Assembly (NCBI GenBank): GCA_927443345.1
Contig: CAKMKJ010000006.1
Location: forward strand, 1 to 64,000
DNA: 64,000 bases
Reading direction: 5' to 3'
DNA from: an uncultured Anaerolineaceae bacterium
Lineage (GTDB): Bacteria; Chloroflexota; Anaerolineae; Anaerolineales; Anaerolineaceae
Of the stretch, positions 25,267 to 34,454 are shown piece by piece. Position 1 is the stretch's first letter. Each line of letters starts with the position of its first letter. Under the pieces are notes generated by a model. It worked only from the letters and a program-made list of their open reading frames with translations, searched no databases and was not told where the DNA came from. A program made the translations under genes and the position numbers.

Positions 25267-27951
25267 ATGAGCCAGAAAACCATTAACCCATACGACACCG
25301 ATTCAATCTCACTTGAAGGCAAGCGCTTTCGCTACTATCCTCTTCAGCAAATAGAAGCGTCTGAATCGCTCAAGCTGCAGCGCCTGCCCTACTGCATCCG
25401 CATATTGCTAGAAAGCGCCATGCGCAATTTCAACGGTCAAACCATTACCGCCAAGAGCGTCAGAGACCTGGCCACATGGACCAACGTCCCCGGCGATCAC
25501 GGGCTTGTTTCGTTTAATCCGGCACGCATCCTCCTACAAGACCTTACCGGCGTGCCCCTGGTGGTAGATCTGGCAGCCCTGCGTGCAGCAGCCCAAAGGA
25601 GCGGCAAAGACCCCGCCGGCATCAATCCCTTGATCCCGGTTGATTTGGTGATTGACCACTCCATCCAGGTGGATTTCGCCGGTTCGGGAGAAGCGCTCGC
25701 CAAAAACACGGAACTCGAATTCGCCCGCAATCGCGAACGTTACGAATTCCTTAAATGGGCGCAATCCTCCATTCGCAATTTCAGGGTCATCCCGCCCGCT
25801 TCTGGCATTGTGCATCAGGTAAACCTTGAATACCTGGCACAGGTGGCCATGACCAAAGAAGAAGACGGAGAAACCTGGGTCTACCCAGACAACGTCTTCG
25901 GCACTGACTCGCACACCACCATGATTAACGGTTTGGGTGTACTGGGCTGGGGTGTAGGCGGCATTGAAGCTGCTGCTGCCATGCTCCTCCAGCCAGTGGA
26001 AACACTCATACCCGATGTGGTCGGAGTTAACGTCAGTGGCGCACTCAAAGAAGGCGTTTCACCCACGGATGTGGTGCTCACGCTCACCCATGTGCTGCGC
26101 AAGCTGGGTGTGGTCAACAAGATGGTCGAATTCTACGGCGAGGGTCTGGATGCGCTCACAGTGCCCAACCGCGCCATGCTATCAAATATGGCGCCTGAAT
26201 ACGGTGCCACCGCGGCTTACTTCCCCGTGGATCAAGCCGTGCTGGAATATCTGCGCCTCACCGGCCGCCCGGCAGAGTTGATCTCACTGGTGGATGCCTA
26301 TTTCAAAGCTCAGGGGCTCTTCCGCTCGGCTGAAAGTGTTGTGCCGGAATATACGGTGAAAGTCGATCTTAACCTTGATCAAATTGAACCCTCGCTTGCC
26401 GGGCCTAAACGTCCGCAAGACCTGGTGCCGCTGGATCAAGTCAGCCAGAACTTCAAGACTGCGCTTGCTGCCCCGCTTGACGCCCGCGGATTCGCTCTGC
26501 TCACCGACTCCATGGATCAAAAAGCCGCGATCAATTTGAACGGCAGTGAATCAGAATTGACCCACGGTTCGGTGGTGATTGCCTCGATTACCTCGTGCAC
26601 CAACACCTCTGACCCGTTTGCATTGATCAGCGCCGGCTTATTGGCAAAAAAAGCGGCGGCGCTCGGCTTGCGCGCTCAATCTTATGTCAAAACCAGCTTT
26701 GCGCCCGGCTCAAAGGCGGTGATGGATTATCTTCAAAAAGCTGGTCTGGTTGAACCCCTCGAACAACTGGGCTTTCACCTGGTGGGCTTTGGCTGTGCCA
26801 CCTGCATCGGCAACTCGGGTCCGTTGGATGCCGCGATCGGTGAAGCCATCACCCAAAACAAACTGGTGGCGGCTTCGGTGATCTCTGGCAACCGCAACTT
26901 TGAGGGCCGCGTCCATCCGCTGGTTCAGGCCAATTACCTGGCATCCCCGGCGTTGGTGGTGGCTTATGCCATCAGCGGCAATGTGCAGCGCAACCTTCGA
27001 CAAGACCCGCTCGGATATTCTCAAAGTGGTGAACCTGTCTTCTTGAAGGATATCTGGCCCTCCAATCAGGAGGTTTATGACACCCTCAACCAGGTGGTCA
27101 CACCCCAGGTGTATCGTGATGCCTATGCGAAAATAACAGAAGGCGGTGAGCTGTGGAAGTCAATAAAAGTAGAACCCAGTTTGCTGTATCAATGGAATCC
27201 GGCTTCGACTTATATTCTTGAATCACCCTTCTGCGAAACCAAAAGCAACGCCGAAACGGATTTGATCAGTGCGCGAATTCTAGCGATTTTTGGCGACTCG
27301 ATCACCACCGATCACATCTCCCCGGCAGGCGCCATCCCGGGCTCCTCCCCTGCAGCAGATTACCTGCTCGGCAAGGGTGTGCAGCCCGCGGACTTCAACT
27401 CTTACGGCGCGCGGCGTGGCAACCATGAAGTCATGGAGCGCGGCACCTTCGCCAACATCCGCATCAAGAATCTGATGCTGCCCGGCGTGGAAGGCAGCCA
27501 GACGCGACACTTGCCTGATGGAGAACAAATGACCATCTTTGAGGCCGCCCAACACTACAAACAAGACGGCGTAGACACCGTTATATTGGCTGGCAAGGAA
27601 TACGGCACCGGTTCAAGTCGGGATTGGGCTGCCAAGGGTCCGCTGCTGCTGGGCGTCAAGGCTGTGATCGCCGAATCTTTTGAGCGCATTCATCGCTCCA
27701 ACCTGGCCGGCATGGGCGTGCTGCCCCTGCAGTTTTCAGCCAAAAACAACCCCAAAGATCTGGGGCTGGACGGTTCCGAAATGATCTCTATTCAAGGTCT
27801 GAACCAGTTAACCCCCGGAGGCATGCTCGCGGTCACAGCACAAAAAAATGGCGGTGCCACCGTGCGCTTTTTGGTGAAAGTGCTGCTCAACTCTGAGGCA
27901 GAGATTAAGTTGTGGCAAAACGGCGGGATTTTGAAGTCGTTTGTGAATTAG
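25267..27951 (+). CDS. acnA: Aconitate hydratase (AcnA/IRP type)
   Basis: Converts citrate to isocitrate. The 894-residue protein is full length for the AcnA family, with domains 1-3 followed by the linker and swivelling domain 4. [4Fe-4S] cysteines are in ITSCTNTSDP and FGCATCIGNSG. Other active-site blocks are VFGTDSHTTMINGLGVLGWGVGG in domain 1 and GAIPGSSPAADYL and EYGTGSSRDWAAKGP in domain 4. It lies 1 nt after icd, so the two are co-translated. A strong terminator follows at 27962. Confidence 0.96.
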   Translation: MSQKTINPYDTDSISLEGKRFRYYPLQQIEASESLKLQRLPYCIRILLESAMRNFNGQTITAKSVRDLATWTNVPGDHGLVSFNPARILLQDLTGVPLVVDLAALRAAAQRSGKDPAGINPLIPVDLVIDHSIQVDFAGSGEALAKNTELEFARNRERYEFLKWAQSSIRNFRVIPPASGIVHQVNLEYLAQVAMTKEEDGETWVYPDNVFGTDSHTTMINGLGVLGWGVGGIEAAAAMLLQPVETLIPDVVGVNVSGALKEGVSPTDVVLTLTHVLRKLGVVNKMVEFYGEGLDALTVPNRAMLSNMAPEYGATAAYFPVDQAVLEYLRLTGRPAELISLVDAYFKAQGLFRSAESVVPEYTVKVDLNLDQIEPSLAGPKRPQDLVPLDQVSQNFKTALAAPLDARGFALLTDSMDQKAAINLNGSESELTHGSVVIASITSCTNTSDPFALISAGLLAKKAAALGLRAQSYVKTSFAPGSKAVMDYLQKAGLVEPLEQLGFHLVGFGCATCIGNSGPLDAAIGEAITQNKLVAASVISGNRNFEGRVHPLVQANYLASPALVVAYAISGNVQRNLRQDPLGYSQSGEPVFLKDIWPSNQEVYDTLNQVVTPQVYRDAYAKITEGGELWKSIKVEPSLLYQWNPASTYILESPFCETKSNAETDLISARILAIFGDSITTDHISPAGAIPGSSPAADYLLGKGVQPADFNSYGARRGNHEVMERGTFANIRIKNLMLPGVEGSQTRHLPDGEQMTIFEAAQHYKQDGVDTVILAGKEYGTGSSRDWAAKGPLLLGVKAVIAESFERIHRSNLAGMGVLPLQFSAKNNPKDLGLDGSEMISIQGLNQLTPGGMLAVTAQKNGGATVRFLVKVLLNSEAEIKLWQNGGILKSFVN

Positions 27952-27961
27952 TCTGGAAGCC

Positions 27962-27996
27962 CCCCGCGGATTTCGAATCCGCGGGGTATTTTTTTG
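27962..27996 (+). terminator. Terminator of icd-acnA, CCCCGCGG-family hairpin
   Basis: CCCCGCGGATT (27962-27972) pairs with AATCCGCGGGG (27976-27986) around TCG, followed by TATTTTTTTG. The arms resemble the hairpins at 12711 and 53644. The remaining 220 bases to the next gene show nothing recognisable. Confidence 0.9.
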
Positions 27997-28216
27997 TCAA
28001 AGTATATTATGACCTCAACGCATTTTTTTGCATGGTAATAAACTGCTGTCTACCTTTTTCTATTGTAAAAAGACGTAGACTAAATATTTGCTAATTGCAG
28101 GTTTAAAAAAATGAACCATTAGCTTCCATTTAGGAATCTAATCAATCAACTCTCCTCATTTTCGTTTTCTCGAAAAAGGTTGTTGAAACATTGATAAACT
28201 CACTGTTTCTCCATGT

Positions 28217-28894
28217 TTACCAATCACGATTTTCATAATCCACAGCATCACAATCGCCATCACCATCCAGATCACAATGGGTGCCATCCAGACCGGCCAG
28301 ATAATCGATCTCATCTTGAGGCCCATCAATCTGTTTCATAACCTCAATTTGGTATCCAATACAAAATCGTTCGACATCCTCACCAGTCCAGACTTCATCA
28401 GGCACTACACCACCATATTTTTTTAGATATTGATGATATAACTCAGAATGAGTTGCGTCATGGGCAATAGATGCAGCATACCATGTGACACTATAAAAAG
28501 CGGTTGCATCACCCACAGCAAATCTTGGGGGGTCTTCCCAAGCCCACATTCCACTTTTTTCATATTGCTCAATTAGACCAATATAGGTTTCCACTTTTCG
28601 ATAAGCTTCAGGCGCTTTGGATTCTAACAAAGCCAGTGCTTGTTTAGTCTGATCAATAAACTGCTCGGTTCCGATAATCTTAATTGAACCATAGAAAGGT
28701 CCGCTATTTTCGAGGACTGATTCTGTGGGATCCAGTGCAGGCGTTATAACAATAGTTGTATTAGTCGCTGATGGAAATATCATTGGTGGTTCTGGCGTTG
28801 GCGTATTGGTCAATATATTAGTAAATGAGCAAGCACCCACAACAAGCAAAATGAATACCATACCAACAAAAACCAATAGTTTTTGTCTTTTCAT
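28217..28894 (-). CDS. Lipoprotein with C-terminal Ca-binding-like loop
   Basis: A 225-residue lipoprotein. ATG 28894 is chosen because GAGGAG lies 8 nt upstream. Lipobox VVGAC, then a Pro/Thr-rich linker. The folded part contains YAASIAHDATHSELYHQY, a His-rich helix that could be a metal site, and Cys in ERFCIGYQIEVM. The last 20 residues include DLDGDGDCDAVDY, an EF-hand-like calcium loop of the kind seen in dockerins and thrombospondin repeats. The function is unknown. No neighbour suggests a partner. Confidence 0.72.
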   Translation of the reverse strand: MKRQKLLVFVGMVFILLVVGACSFTNILTNTPTPEPPMIFPSATNTTIVITPALDPTESVLENSGPFYGSIKIIGTEQFIDQTKQALALLESKAPEAYRKVETYIGLIEQYEKSGMWAWEDPPRFAVGDATAFYSVTWYAASIAHDATHSELYHQYLKKYGGVVPDEVWTGEDVERFCIGYQIEVMKQIDGPQDEIDYLAGLDGTHCDLDGDGDCDAVDYENRDW

Positions 28895-29067
28895 TATTTG
28901 GCTCCTCAAATAAAAAAATCTAAACTACCTCATGAATTAAGTGAATCTTGTAAAAATATTATTTACCAATACTTAATGAAAGTCAATCATTTACTAGAGA
29001 ATATTCTCTTTTAAAACAGATAGTCATACCCACAGATTCAATAAACCGTTAGGGATATGCTTTTCTA

Positions 29068-29340
29068 TCAGGGGTTTTTCAAACACTCATCGTGATTATC
29101 CACGTTGCGTAACAGGCAGTGGGTTTCACCCTCTTTTTCGTCCAGTTGAAAGGTCATGCGGTATTTCAGGTCAATCCTGGCTTCCCATATCCCCGGCGCA
29201 CCCTGTACTTTTTTAACTCTCAATGATGGGTAATAAACATCTTCAGCCAATAATCTCAATGACCTCACCGTTTTCTTTTGAATATCAATGGGTAAAGCCT
29301 TAAAGGCTTTCTTGAAGCGCTCGGTGCGGACGAAAATCAT
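29068..29340 (-). CDS. RelE/ParE superfamily toxin
   Basis: A 90-residue basic protein with a RelE-like fold: RTERFKKAFKALPIDIQKKT at the N-terminus, then SLRVKKVQGAPGIWEARIDLKYR and the C-terminal FQL-x8-HCLLRNVDNHDE. In the family, toxins of this fold cut ribosome-bound mRNA or poison gyrase. It overlaps the AbrB-type antitoxin by one nucleotide. Confidence 0.82.
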   Translation of the reverse strand: MIFVRTERFKKAFKALPIDIQKKTVRSLRLLAEDVYYPSLRVKKVQGAPGIWEARIDLKYRMTFQLDEKEGETHCLLRNVDNHDECLKNP

Positions 29341-29627
29341 TACTCTGATTCCAGATCGTTAATCAGGTCATCAACATCGGCAAAATTCTTAACTCTCCCA
29401 GCGTCGATATCCTCTTCGGCCTGGTGCTCACCTGTCTGCCAACGATTGCGCCAAAAATAAGCTTGAGACCGGTCAATCGCCATCTGCGGTGTTAATCGGA
29501 TGGTACCATCATCATCCACTTTTACATCCAACAGGTCCCCAGCCTTCAGGTTTGTTTTGCGACGCACTGAAGTGGGTAGTGTGATCTGCCCATTTTCTCT
29601 TAATTGCAGTACAGAATTATCTGACAT
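29340..29627 (-). CDS. AbrB-type antitoxin paired with RelE-like toxin
   Basis: A 95-residue protein whose first 45 residues are a SpoVT-AbrB domain (ENGQITLPTSVRRKTNLKAG followed by DLLDVKVDDDG). The C-terminal half, with many acidic residues ending DDLINDLESE, should neutralise the basic toxin. The toxin starts on the last base of the antitoxin stop, so translation is coupled. An AbrB-fold antitoxin with a RelE-fold toxin is a less common pairing than AbrB/PIN or AbrB/MazF. Confidence 0.82.
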   Translation of the reverse strand: MSDNSVLQLRENGQITLPTSVRRKTNLKAGDLLDVKVDDDGTIRLTPQMAIDRSQAYFWRNRWQTGEHQAEEDIDAGRVKNFADVDDLINDLESE

Positions 29628-29817
29628 ATCTACCTCAAAATTTACGAATTTCGCAATTTCATTAATTACTATTTTACGATAAATTCAAGTATGTTGCAAG
29701 AATAAAAATTCAACCTGTGTTTGACTTCCCATTTTGGATGAGGTAGACCGAATCTACATAAAATTTGTTGGTTTGAAACTAAATAGGGATATGAGGTTTT
29801 TTTATTTAAAATAGCAT

Positions 29818-29975
29818 TATAATTACAACAAGCAACCAGGAGTTTACTGAATGACGACTGATATCCTTTAATTACATAACTTTTTTCGGGCAACCTTATC
29901 GGCCGCGGAGTGCGCTCCGCTCAGTTTTTGTTTATCTTTACACCGAGGGCATTTGCCCCCGGTTTTTGTTTTTAA
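29818..29975 (+). promoter_or_regulatory. Attenuator-like leader of the ABC-F gene
   Basis: A TATAAT (29818-29823) is followed by a short ORF and then two terminator-like hairpins before the ABC-F start. Hairpin 1: GCGGAG (29905-29910) with CTCCGC (29915-29920), then TTTTTG. Hairpin 2: CCGAGGGC (29943-29950) with GCCCCCGG (29955-29962, one mismatch), then TTTTTGTTTTT. No gene on this strand lies upstream, so the hairpins are not ordinary 3' terminators. The -35 is unclear. Confidence 0.6.
29851..29871 (+). CDS. Putative 6-residue leader peptide of the ABC-F gene
   Basis: ATG at 29851 opens a frame coding MTTDIL and stops at TAA. An AGGAG at 29838-29842 lies 8 nt before it, an optimal spacing that is unlikely to be chance in this AT-rich stretch. 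Leader peptides of this size commonly precede ABC-F and Erm genes and let a drug-stalled ribosome switch the downstream terminators. The function is inferred from position. Confidence 0.6.
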   Translation: MTTDIL

Positions 29976-29989
29976 AGGTCAGGTCATTC

Positions 29990-31609
29990 ATGCTTGTTGT
30001 TCATCATCTATCGAAATCTTATGGGATCACTCCCGTTTTATCCAACATATCCTTTACGATTAACCCCGGAGAGAAAATCGCGCTGGTCGGACCCAATGGC
30101 TGCGGCAAGACCACCCTCTTGCGCATCCTGGCTGGCCAGGAGCACGCGGATTCAGGCAGCCACCAGTACAATCCGCCAGATCTTAGCGTGGGCTACCTAC
30201 CCCAAGGCAGCAGCTTTAATGCGGATGACACCTTCGCGGATTACATCCGCCGCGCCGAGGGGGATCTGCCTGGTTTATCGTTACAACTCGAAGAACTTGC
30301 CGGGCAGTTGATGCGTTCCCCACAAAATGCTTCTCATCAACGACAGTATGATGCGGTTTTATCACAAATTGAGGAGCGTTCAAGCGCCGCCGCCAGCGCC
30401 CCCGCAGTGCTGGCTTCACTCGGTCTGGAACACCTGCCCGGCGACCTACCGCTGTCAGCCCTCAGCGGCGGACAGAAAACGCGGTTGGGGCTTGCCGGCA
30501 TTTTACTCACCAATCCACGCTTGCTGCTGTTGGATGAGCCCACCAATCATCTTGATTTTGAAATGCTGGATTGGCTCGAAAACTGGTTGTTGCATTCGCG
30601 CTGTGCGGTACTGGTGGTTTCGCATGACCGTGCCTTTCTGGATCATGTGGCCCAAAGCATCCTTGAGCTGGATGCGACCACGCATACACTGAAAGCCTAT
30701 ACCGGCAACTACAGCGATTACCTTGACCAAAAAGAGAATGAAAGAAATAAACAGTGGGCTGAATATCGCGATCAAGAGATGGAAATCAGGCGTATGAAGC
30801 AAGACATCGCGAGAACCAAACAACAATCGCTTAAAGTTGAACTATCGACTACCCCTCGCCAACCTGGTATTCGTCGGATTGCAAAAAAAGTGGCCAAAAA
30901 AGCCCTGTCGCGAGAAAAGAAGCTGGACCGGTATATTGAGTCAGATGAGCGGGTCGATAAACCACATGACTCATGGCAGATGAAGATGGATTTTGCATCC
31001 GCACCAGAAAGCGGCCGGGACGTGCTCATACTTGAGAACCTTTCGATCGGCTACGCGCAGACCGTAATTCTGAGCAACCTTAATGCCGTGCTGCGATATG
31101 GTGAACGTGCCGCGCTGGTCGGACCCAACGGATGCGGCAAGACCACCTTGCTGCGTACCGCTGCTGGCAGTCTGCCGGTGTTGTCTGGCCGCTGCCGCCT
31201 GGGCGCAAACGTCATTCCCGGCTACATCACCCAGGAGCAGGAAGAACTGGACTCAAGATTCAACGCCCTGACCACCTTTCAGCGCAGCACCAGCCTCAAC
31301 GAGACGGACTCACGTGCCTTTTTGCACAAATACCTCTTCAGCAGCGATGATGTTTTCACCCCCGTTGGAAGCCTGTCTTTTGGGCAGCGCGCCCGCCTGG
31401 CGTTAGCCTGTCTGGTAGCGCAAGGATGCAATTTTTTGCTGTTAGATGAACCTCTCAACCACCTCGACCTGTCTTCACGCGCCCAGTTTGAACAGGCGCT
31501 GACGGATTTTGAGGGCACCATCCTCACTGTGGTACACGACCGTTATTTCATCCAACGCTATGCCACAAGCTTGTGGCAGATAGAAAGGGGGATTTTGAGG
31601 ATCAAATAA
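29990..31609 (+). CDS. ABC-F family ATPase, possibly antibiotic-resistance type
   Basis: A 539-residue protein with two ABC domains and no membrane segment, the ABC-F layout of ribosome-associated ATPases. Each half has Walker A (GPNGCGKTT), a signature motif (LSGGQKTRL in the first, LSFGQRARL in the second) and Walker B (LLLLDEPTNHLDF and FLLLDEPLNHLDL). The linker is long and highly charged, with an RRIAKKVAKKALSREKKLDR stretch, as in resistance-type members that reach the peptidyl-transferase centre. AAAGGTCAGG precedes ATG 29990. Which drugs, if any, it protects against cannot be read from sequence. Confidence 0.9.
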   Translation: MLVVHHLSKSYGITPVLSNISFTINPGEKIALVGPNGCGKTTLLRILAGQEHADSGSHQYNPPDLSVGYLPQGSSFNADDTFADYIRRAEGDLPGLSLQLEELAGQLMRSPQNASHQRQYDAVLSQIEERSSAAASAPAVLASLGLEHLPGDLPLSALSGGQKTRLGLAGILLTNPRLLLLDEPTNHLDFEMLDWLENWLLHSRCAVLVVSHDRAFLDHVAQSILELDATTHTLKAYTGNYSDYLDQKENERNKQWAEYRDQEMEIRRMKQDIARTKQQSLKVELSTTPRQPGIRRIAKKVAKKALSREKKLDRYIESDERVDKPHDSWQMKMDFASAPESGRDVLILENLSIGYAQTVILSNLNAVLRYGERAALVGPNGCGKTTLLRTAAGSLPVLSGRCRLGANVIPGYITQEQEELDSRFNALTTFQRSTSLNETDSRAFLHKYLFSSDDVFTPVGSLSFGQRARLALACLVAQGCNFLLLDEPLNHLDLSSRAQFEQALTDFEGTILTVVHDRYFIQRYATSLWQIERGILRIK

Positions 31610-31767
31610 TCTTTTCAGTTTGCGCCTCTAGTATAAACATTATACAAAATGAATCGTAATCTAATTGTATTGCTACATGATAATTTGTATAATTAATTTA
31701 GGAACAATTTTCAAAAAATTGCTATTTCTAATCAGTAATTAAGCATCATTTGAAGAATTGAAAACCT

Positions 31768-33513
31768 ATGTCTCTTCAAAAAAGAACTTTAATTGTTGTA
31801 ACTATTTTAGTAGTTTGTTCAACTCTTGGGATTTATCTTGTTTCCAGATTGACTTTACTAGATGGATTTCTTCAGTTAGAAATCCAAGATACACAAGAAA
31901 ATATAGTGCGGTCAAAAAACTCCTACATCGAACAATCAATAAGTATCATCCCATCTGCAAGAGGTTATGCAGTTTGGGATGATATGTATGCCTTTGTTCA
32001 AAATCCAGATCCCGCCTTCCTAGAGGCCATCGATCTTACTCCTGAAATATTTGCCACACATCAAGTAAATCTGATTTCAATTGTAGATAAAGACGGCAAA
32101 CTTCTCTATCTCGAAATGTTTGACCTTGTAACTCTAAATCCACTCGAGATTCCATCTGATTTATTGTTATTTCTCAATAAGGGTAGTCCTATTCTGGAGT
32201 TTAGCAACGACAAAACAGAAATCACAGGTTTAATATTACTAAATGGCAAACCCATGTTTATTGCGTCGCTGGCTGCTTTACAAACAAATTTTTCAGGCAG
32301 TCCAAAAGGGGCAGTGATTTTCGGGAGATACCTTGATGAACAAGTTATTGCTAACTTGTCAAATACGACGAACATATTAACTTATGCATATCTGTTGGAC
32401 GACACAACAATGCCTTCCGATGTTAAACACGCCCATTCGAAATTATCTGCAAATAAGGACTTAAATATAGTTTATGTGAATAGCATCGATAAAACTAAGA
32501 TTGCAGGCTATACATATTTGACCACATTGACAAACGAACCTGCGTTTTTATTGAAAATTGTTCTTCCACGTAACATTTATGCCCAGGGTCGCACCAGCTT
32601 AGGGTATTTCACTATTCTTACCGGTTTCGTGGGTTTTTTATTCTTGATCATTTTTATATTGATCATAAGACATGATGTATTAAAACCGCTCTCAAGACTC
32701 ACTTCACAGATTGTTGAAATCCAAGAATCGGGAGATGACTCAAAAAGAGTAAAAACAAAAGGTAAAGGCGAACTTGCACAACTTGGAAAATCCATTAACT
32801 ACATGCTGGCTTCCCTTGAAAACCGTACCAAGGAACTTGAATTAACCAACCAGGAACTGCATGCCTTTTCATATTCTGTATCCCATGACCTCCATGCTCC
32901 TTTACGTGCTATCAATACATATTCTGAATTAGTTTTAGAGGAGTATTCGACTTCTATTCCCGCAGAAGGGAAAAGATATATTAAAAACATTTTAGAAAGC
33001 GGGAAGAAATTAATTCATTTGATTGATCGCTTATTAGAATTGTCACGTCTTGAACGCAATACCCTTGAAAAAACACAAATATCGCCTAAAGAAATCATCA
33101 ATAACATCTTGCAATATCACATCACTGAAATTGATCTACGTCAGATTCGGATAGAGATTGAAGAACTGCCAGAATGTTATGCAGATTCTACGCTTGTTTC
33201 ACAAGTATTCACCAACTTGATAAGTAATGCATTCAAGTACACAACCAAAAATCCTAATCCAAGAATTGTCATTGGAAGTTTTGAGGATAATCATAGAACT
33301 GTCTATTTTATTCGCGACAACGGAATTGGTTTTGATATGTTGTATGCGGATAAATTATTTAAAATATTTGAAAGGCTTCATACAGATACCGAGTTCCAAG
33401 GTTCTGGTATTGGATTATCCATAGTAGCTCGTATTGTTTCACGGCATGGGGGAATCATCTGGGCAGAAGCAAAAGTAAATGAAGGAGCTTGTTTTTATTT
33501 CACTTTACAATAA
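31768..33513 (+). CDS. CHASE4-type sensor histidine kinase
   Basis: A 581-residue membrane kinase. TM1 is about residues 8-30 and TM2 about 282-300, enclosing a 250-residue extracytoplasmic domain that resembles CHASE4 (ARGYAVWDDMYAFVQ). A HAMP domain follows. The phosphoacceptor is His373 in FSYSVSHDLHAPLRA, and the ATPase domain has NLISNAFKYT, DNGIGFD and GSGIGLSI. No response regulator is adjacent, so it is an orphan kinase. It is more AT-rich than its neighbours. Confidence 0.9.
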   Translation: MSLQKRTLIVVTILVVCSTLGIYLVSRLTLLDGFLQLEIQDTQENIVRSKNSYIEQSISIIPSARGYAVWDDMYAFVQNPDPAFLEAIDLTPEIFATHQVNLISIVDKDGKLLYLEMFDLVTLNPLEIPSDLLLFLNKGSPILEFSNDKTEITGLILLNGKPMFIASLAALQTNFSGSPKGAVIFGRYLDEQVIANLSNTTNILTYAYLLDDTTMPSDVKHAHSKLSANKDLNIVYVNSIDKTKIAGYTYLTTLTNEPAFLLKIVLPRNIYAQGRTSLGYFTILTGFVGFLFLIIFILIIRHDVLKPLSRLTSQIVEIQESGDDSKRVKTKGKGELAQLGKSINYMLASLENRTKELELTNQELHAFSYSVSHDLHAPLRAINTYSELVLEEYSTSIPAEGKRYIKNILESGKKLIHLIDRLLELSRLERNTLEKTQISPKEIINNILQYHITEIDLRQIRIEIEELPECYADSTLVSQVFTNLISNAFKYTTKNPNPRIVIGSFEDNHRTVYFIRDNGIGFDMLYADKLFKIFERLHTDTEFQGSGIGLSIVARIVSRHGGIIWAEAKVNEGACFYFTLQ

Positions 33514-33599
33514 AGTGCTTTACGAAAAAACCCCATTTCTTAATCAAGAAGTTATCTTCAATGCAATAAAAAAAAGCAATCTAATATATTTATGATATT

Positions 33600-33618
33600 T
33601 ATGACATATAATGTCATA
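33600..33618 (+). promoter_or_regulatory. Palindromic operator over the Prx-Grx promoter
   Basis: TATGACAT (33600-33607) and ATGTCATA (33611-33618) form a perfect 8-bp inverted repeat with a 3-bp centre. The centre contains TATAAT (33607-33612), a likely -10. AAAGGAG and the ATG follow within 20 nt. The regulator is unknown. Confidence 0.65.
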
Positions 33619-33635
33619 TAACAAAAGGAGTCATT

Positions 33636-34382
33636 ATGACGATTCAACTTGGCGCTCACGCGCCTGATTTCACATTACCCAGCCAACTTGGCAAAAATAT
33701 TACCCTCAGCGACCTGCGCGGAAAGAACGTCGTGCTGGCTTTCTATCCCCTTGCCTGGACGCCCGTGTGTACGCTGCAGATTCCGCTCTATGAAGCTGAA
33801 ATGGATAAGTTTATTGCACTTGACACTGAGATACTCTCGATCAGTGTGGATTCAGCGGACTGTCTGCGTGCCTGGGCTGAAAGCCTTGGCGGCATTCACT
33901 ACCCCATGTTGAGCGATTTCTGGCCGCATGGTGCAGTTGCCGAACGCTATGGTGTGCTGCAGCCCGACGGACGCAGTGAACGCGCCCTCTTTATTATCGA
34001 CAAACAGGGCATCGTACGTTACATTGATATTCATGATATTGCAGATCAGCCCTCCAACGAAGTACTGCGCAAAGCCATTCGCGAGATTGATCCCGAAGTA
34101 CGCGACCGCCCTGAAATGCCTGAACCCAAACCAGCGGCACTGCCTCACGGCGGCATCGTGATGTACTGCAACAGTTGGTGCCCCGATTGCAAACGCGCCC
34201 GCAAATGGCTGGCCGACAACCATCTCTCCTACACCGAAGTGGATATCACCACGACCCCAGGTGCGGCAAAGCAGGTTGAAAAATGGGCAAATGGCAATCG
34301 CACCACCCCTACATTTGACATTGACGGCACCATCGTGGTAGATTACGACCTTCCAAGGTTAAAAGAAGTGTTGAAGGTTTAA
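33636..34382 (+). CDS. AhpE-like peroxiredoxin fused to a glutaredoxin-like domain
   Basis: A 248-residue fusion. Residues 1-155 are a peroxiredoxin with the peroxidatic Cys45 in WTPVCT and a conserved Arg116 at positions matching mycobacterial AhpE. Residues 172-248 are a glutaredoxin/mycoredoxin-like domain with a WCPDC redox motif (Cys182, Cys185), a cis-Pro TTPT and a final Asp-rich strand. In mycobacteria AhpE is reduced by separate mycoredoxin-1, so this fusion would supply its own reductant. Cys76 and Cys178 are extra thiols. The protein is cytosolic and likely reduces peroxides or peroxynitrite. Confidence 0.9.
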   Translation: MTIQLGAHAPDFTLPSQLGKNITLSDLRGKNVVLAFYPLAWTPVCTLQIPLYEAEMDKFIALDTEILSISVDSADCLRAWAESLGGIHYPMLSDFWPHGAVAERYGVLQPDGRSERALFIIDKQGIVRYIDIHDIADQPSNEVLRKAIREIDPEVRDRPEMPEPKPAALPHGGIVMYCNSWCPDCKRARKWLADNHLSYTEVDITTTPGAAKQVEKWANGNRTTPTFDIDGTIVVDYDLPRLKEVLKV

Positions 34383-34398
34383 CATAAGACATTCTAGT

Positions 34399-34440
34399 AA
34401 AAAAATCCAACCCTTGAATTACTGGGTTGGATTTTTGTTT
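34399..34440. terminator. Bidirectional terminator between Prx-Grx and the lipoprotein gene
   Basis: AAAAATCCAACCC (34401-34413) pairs with GGGTTGGATTTTT (34424-34436), with A and T runs outside. It serves both convergent genes. Confidence 0.9.
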
Positions 34441-34454
34441 ATCAAAGTTCTAAT

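Noticed and set aside
29669-29893. Leftward frame of 74 codons upstream of the AbrB/RelE pair
   Set aside because: No ribosome-binding site or similarity, and it lies over the ABC-F leader on the other strand.
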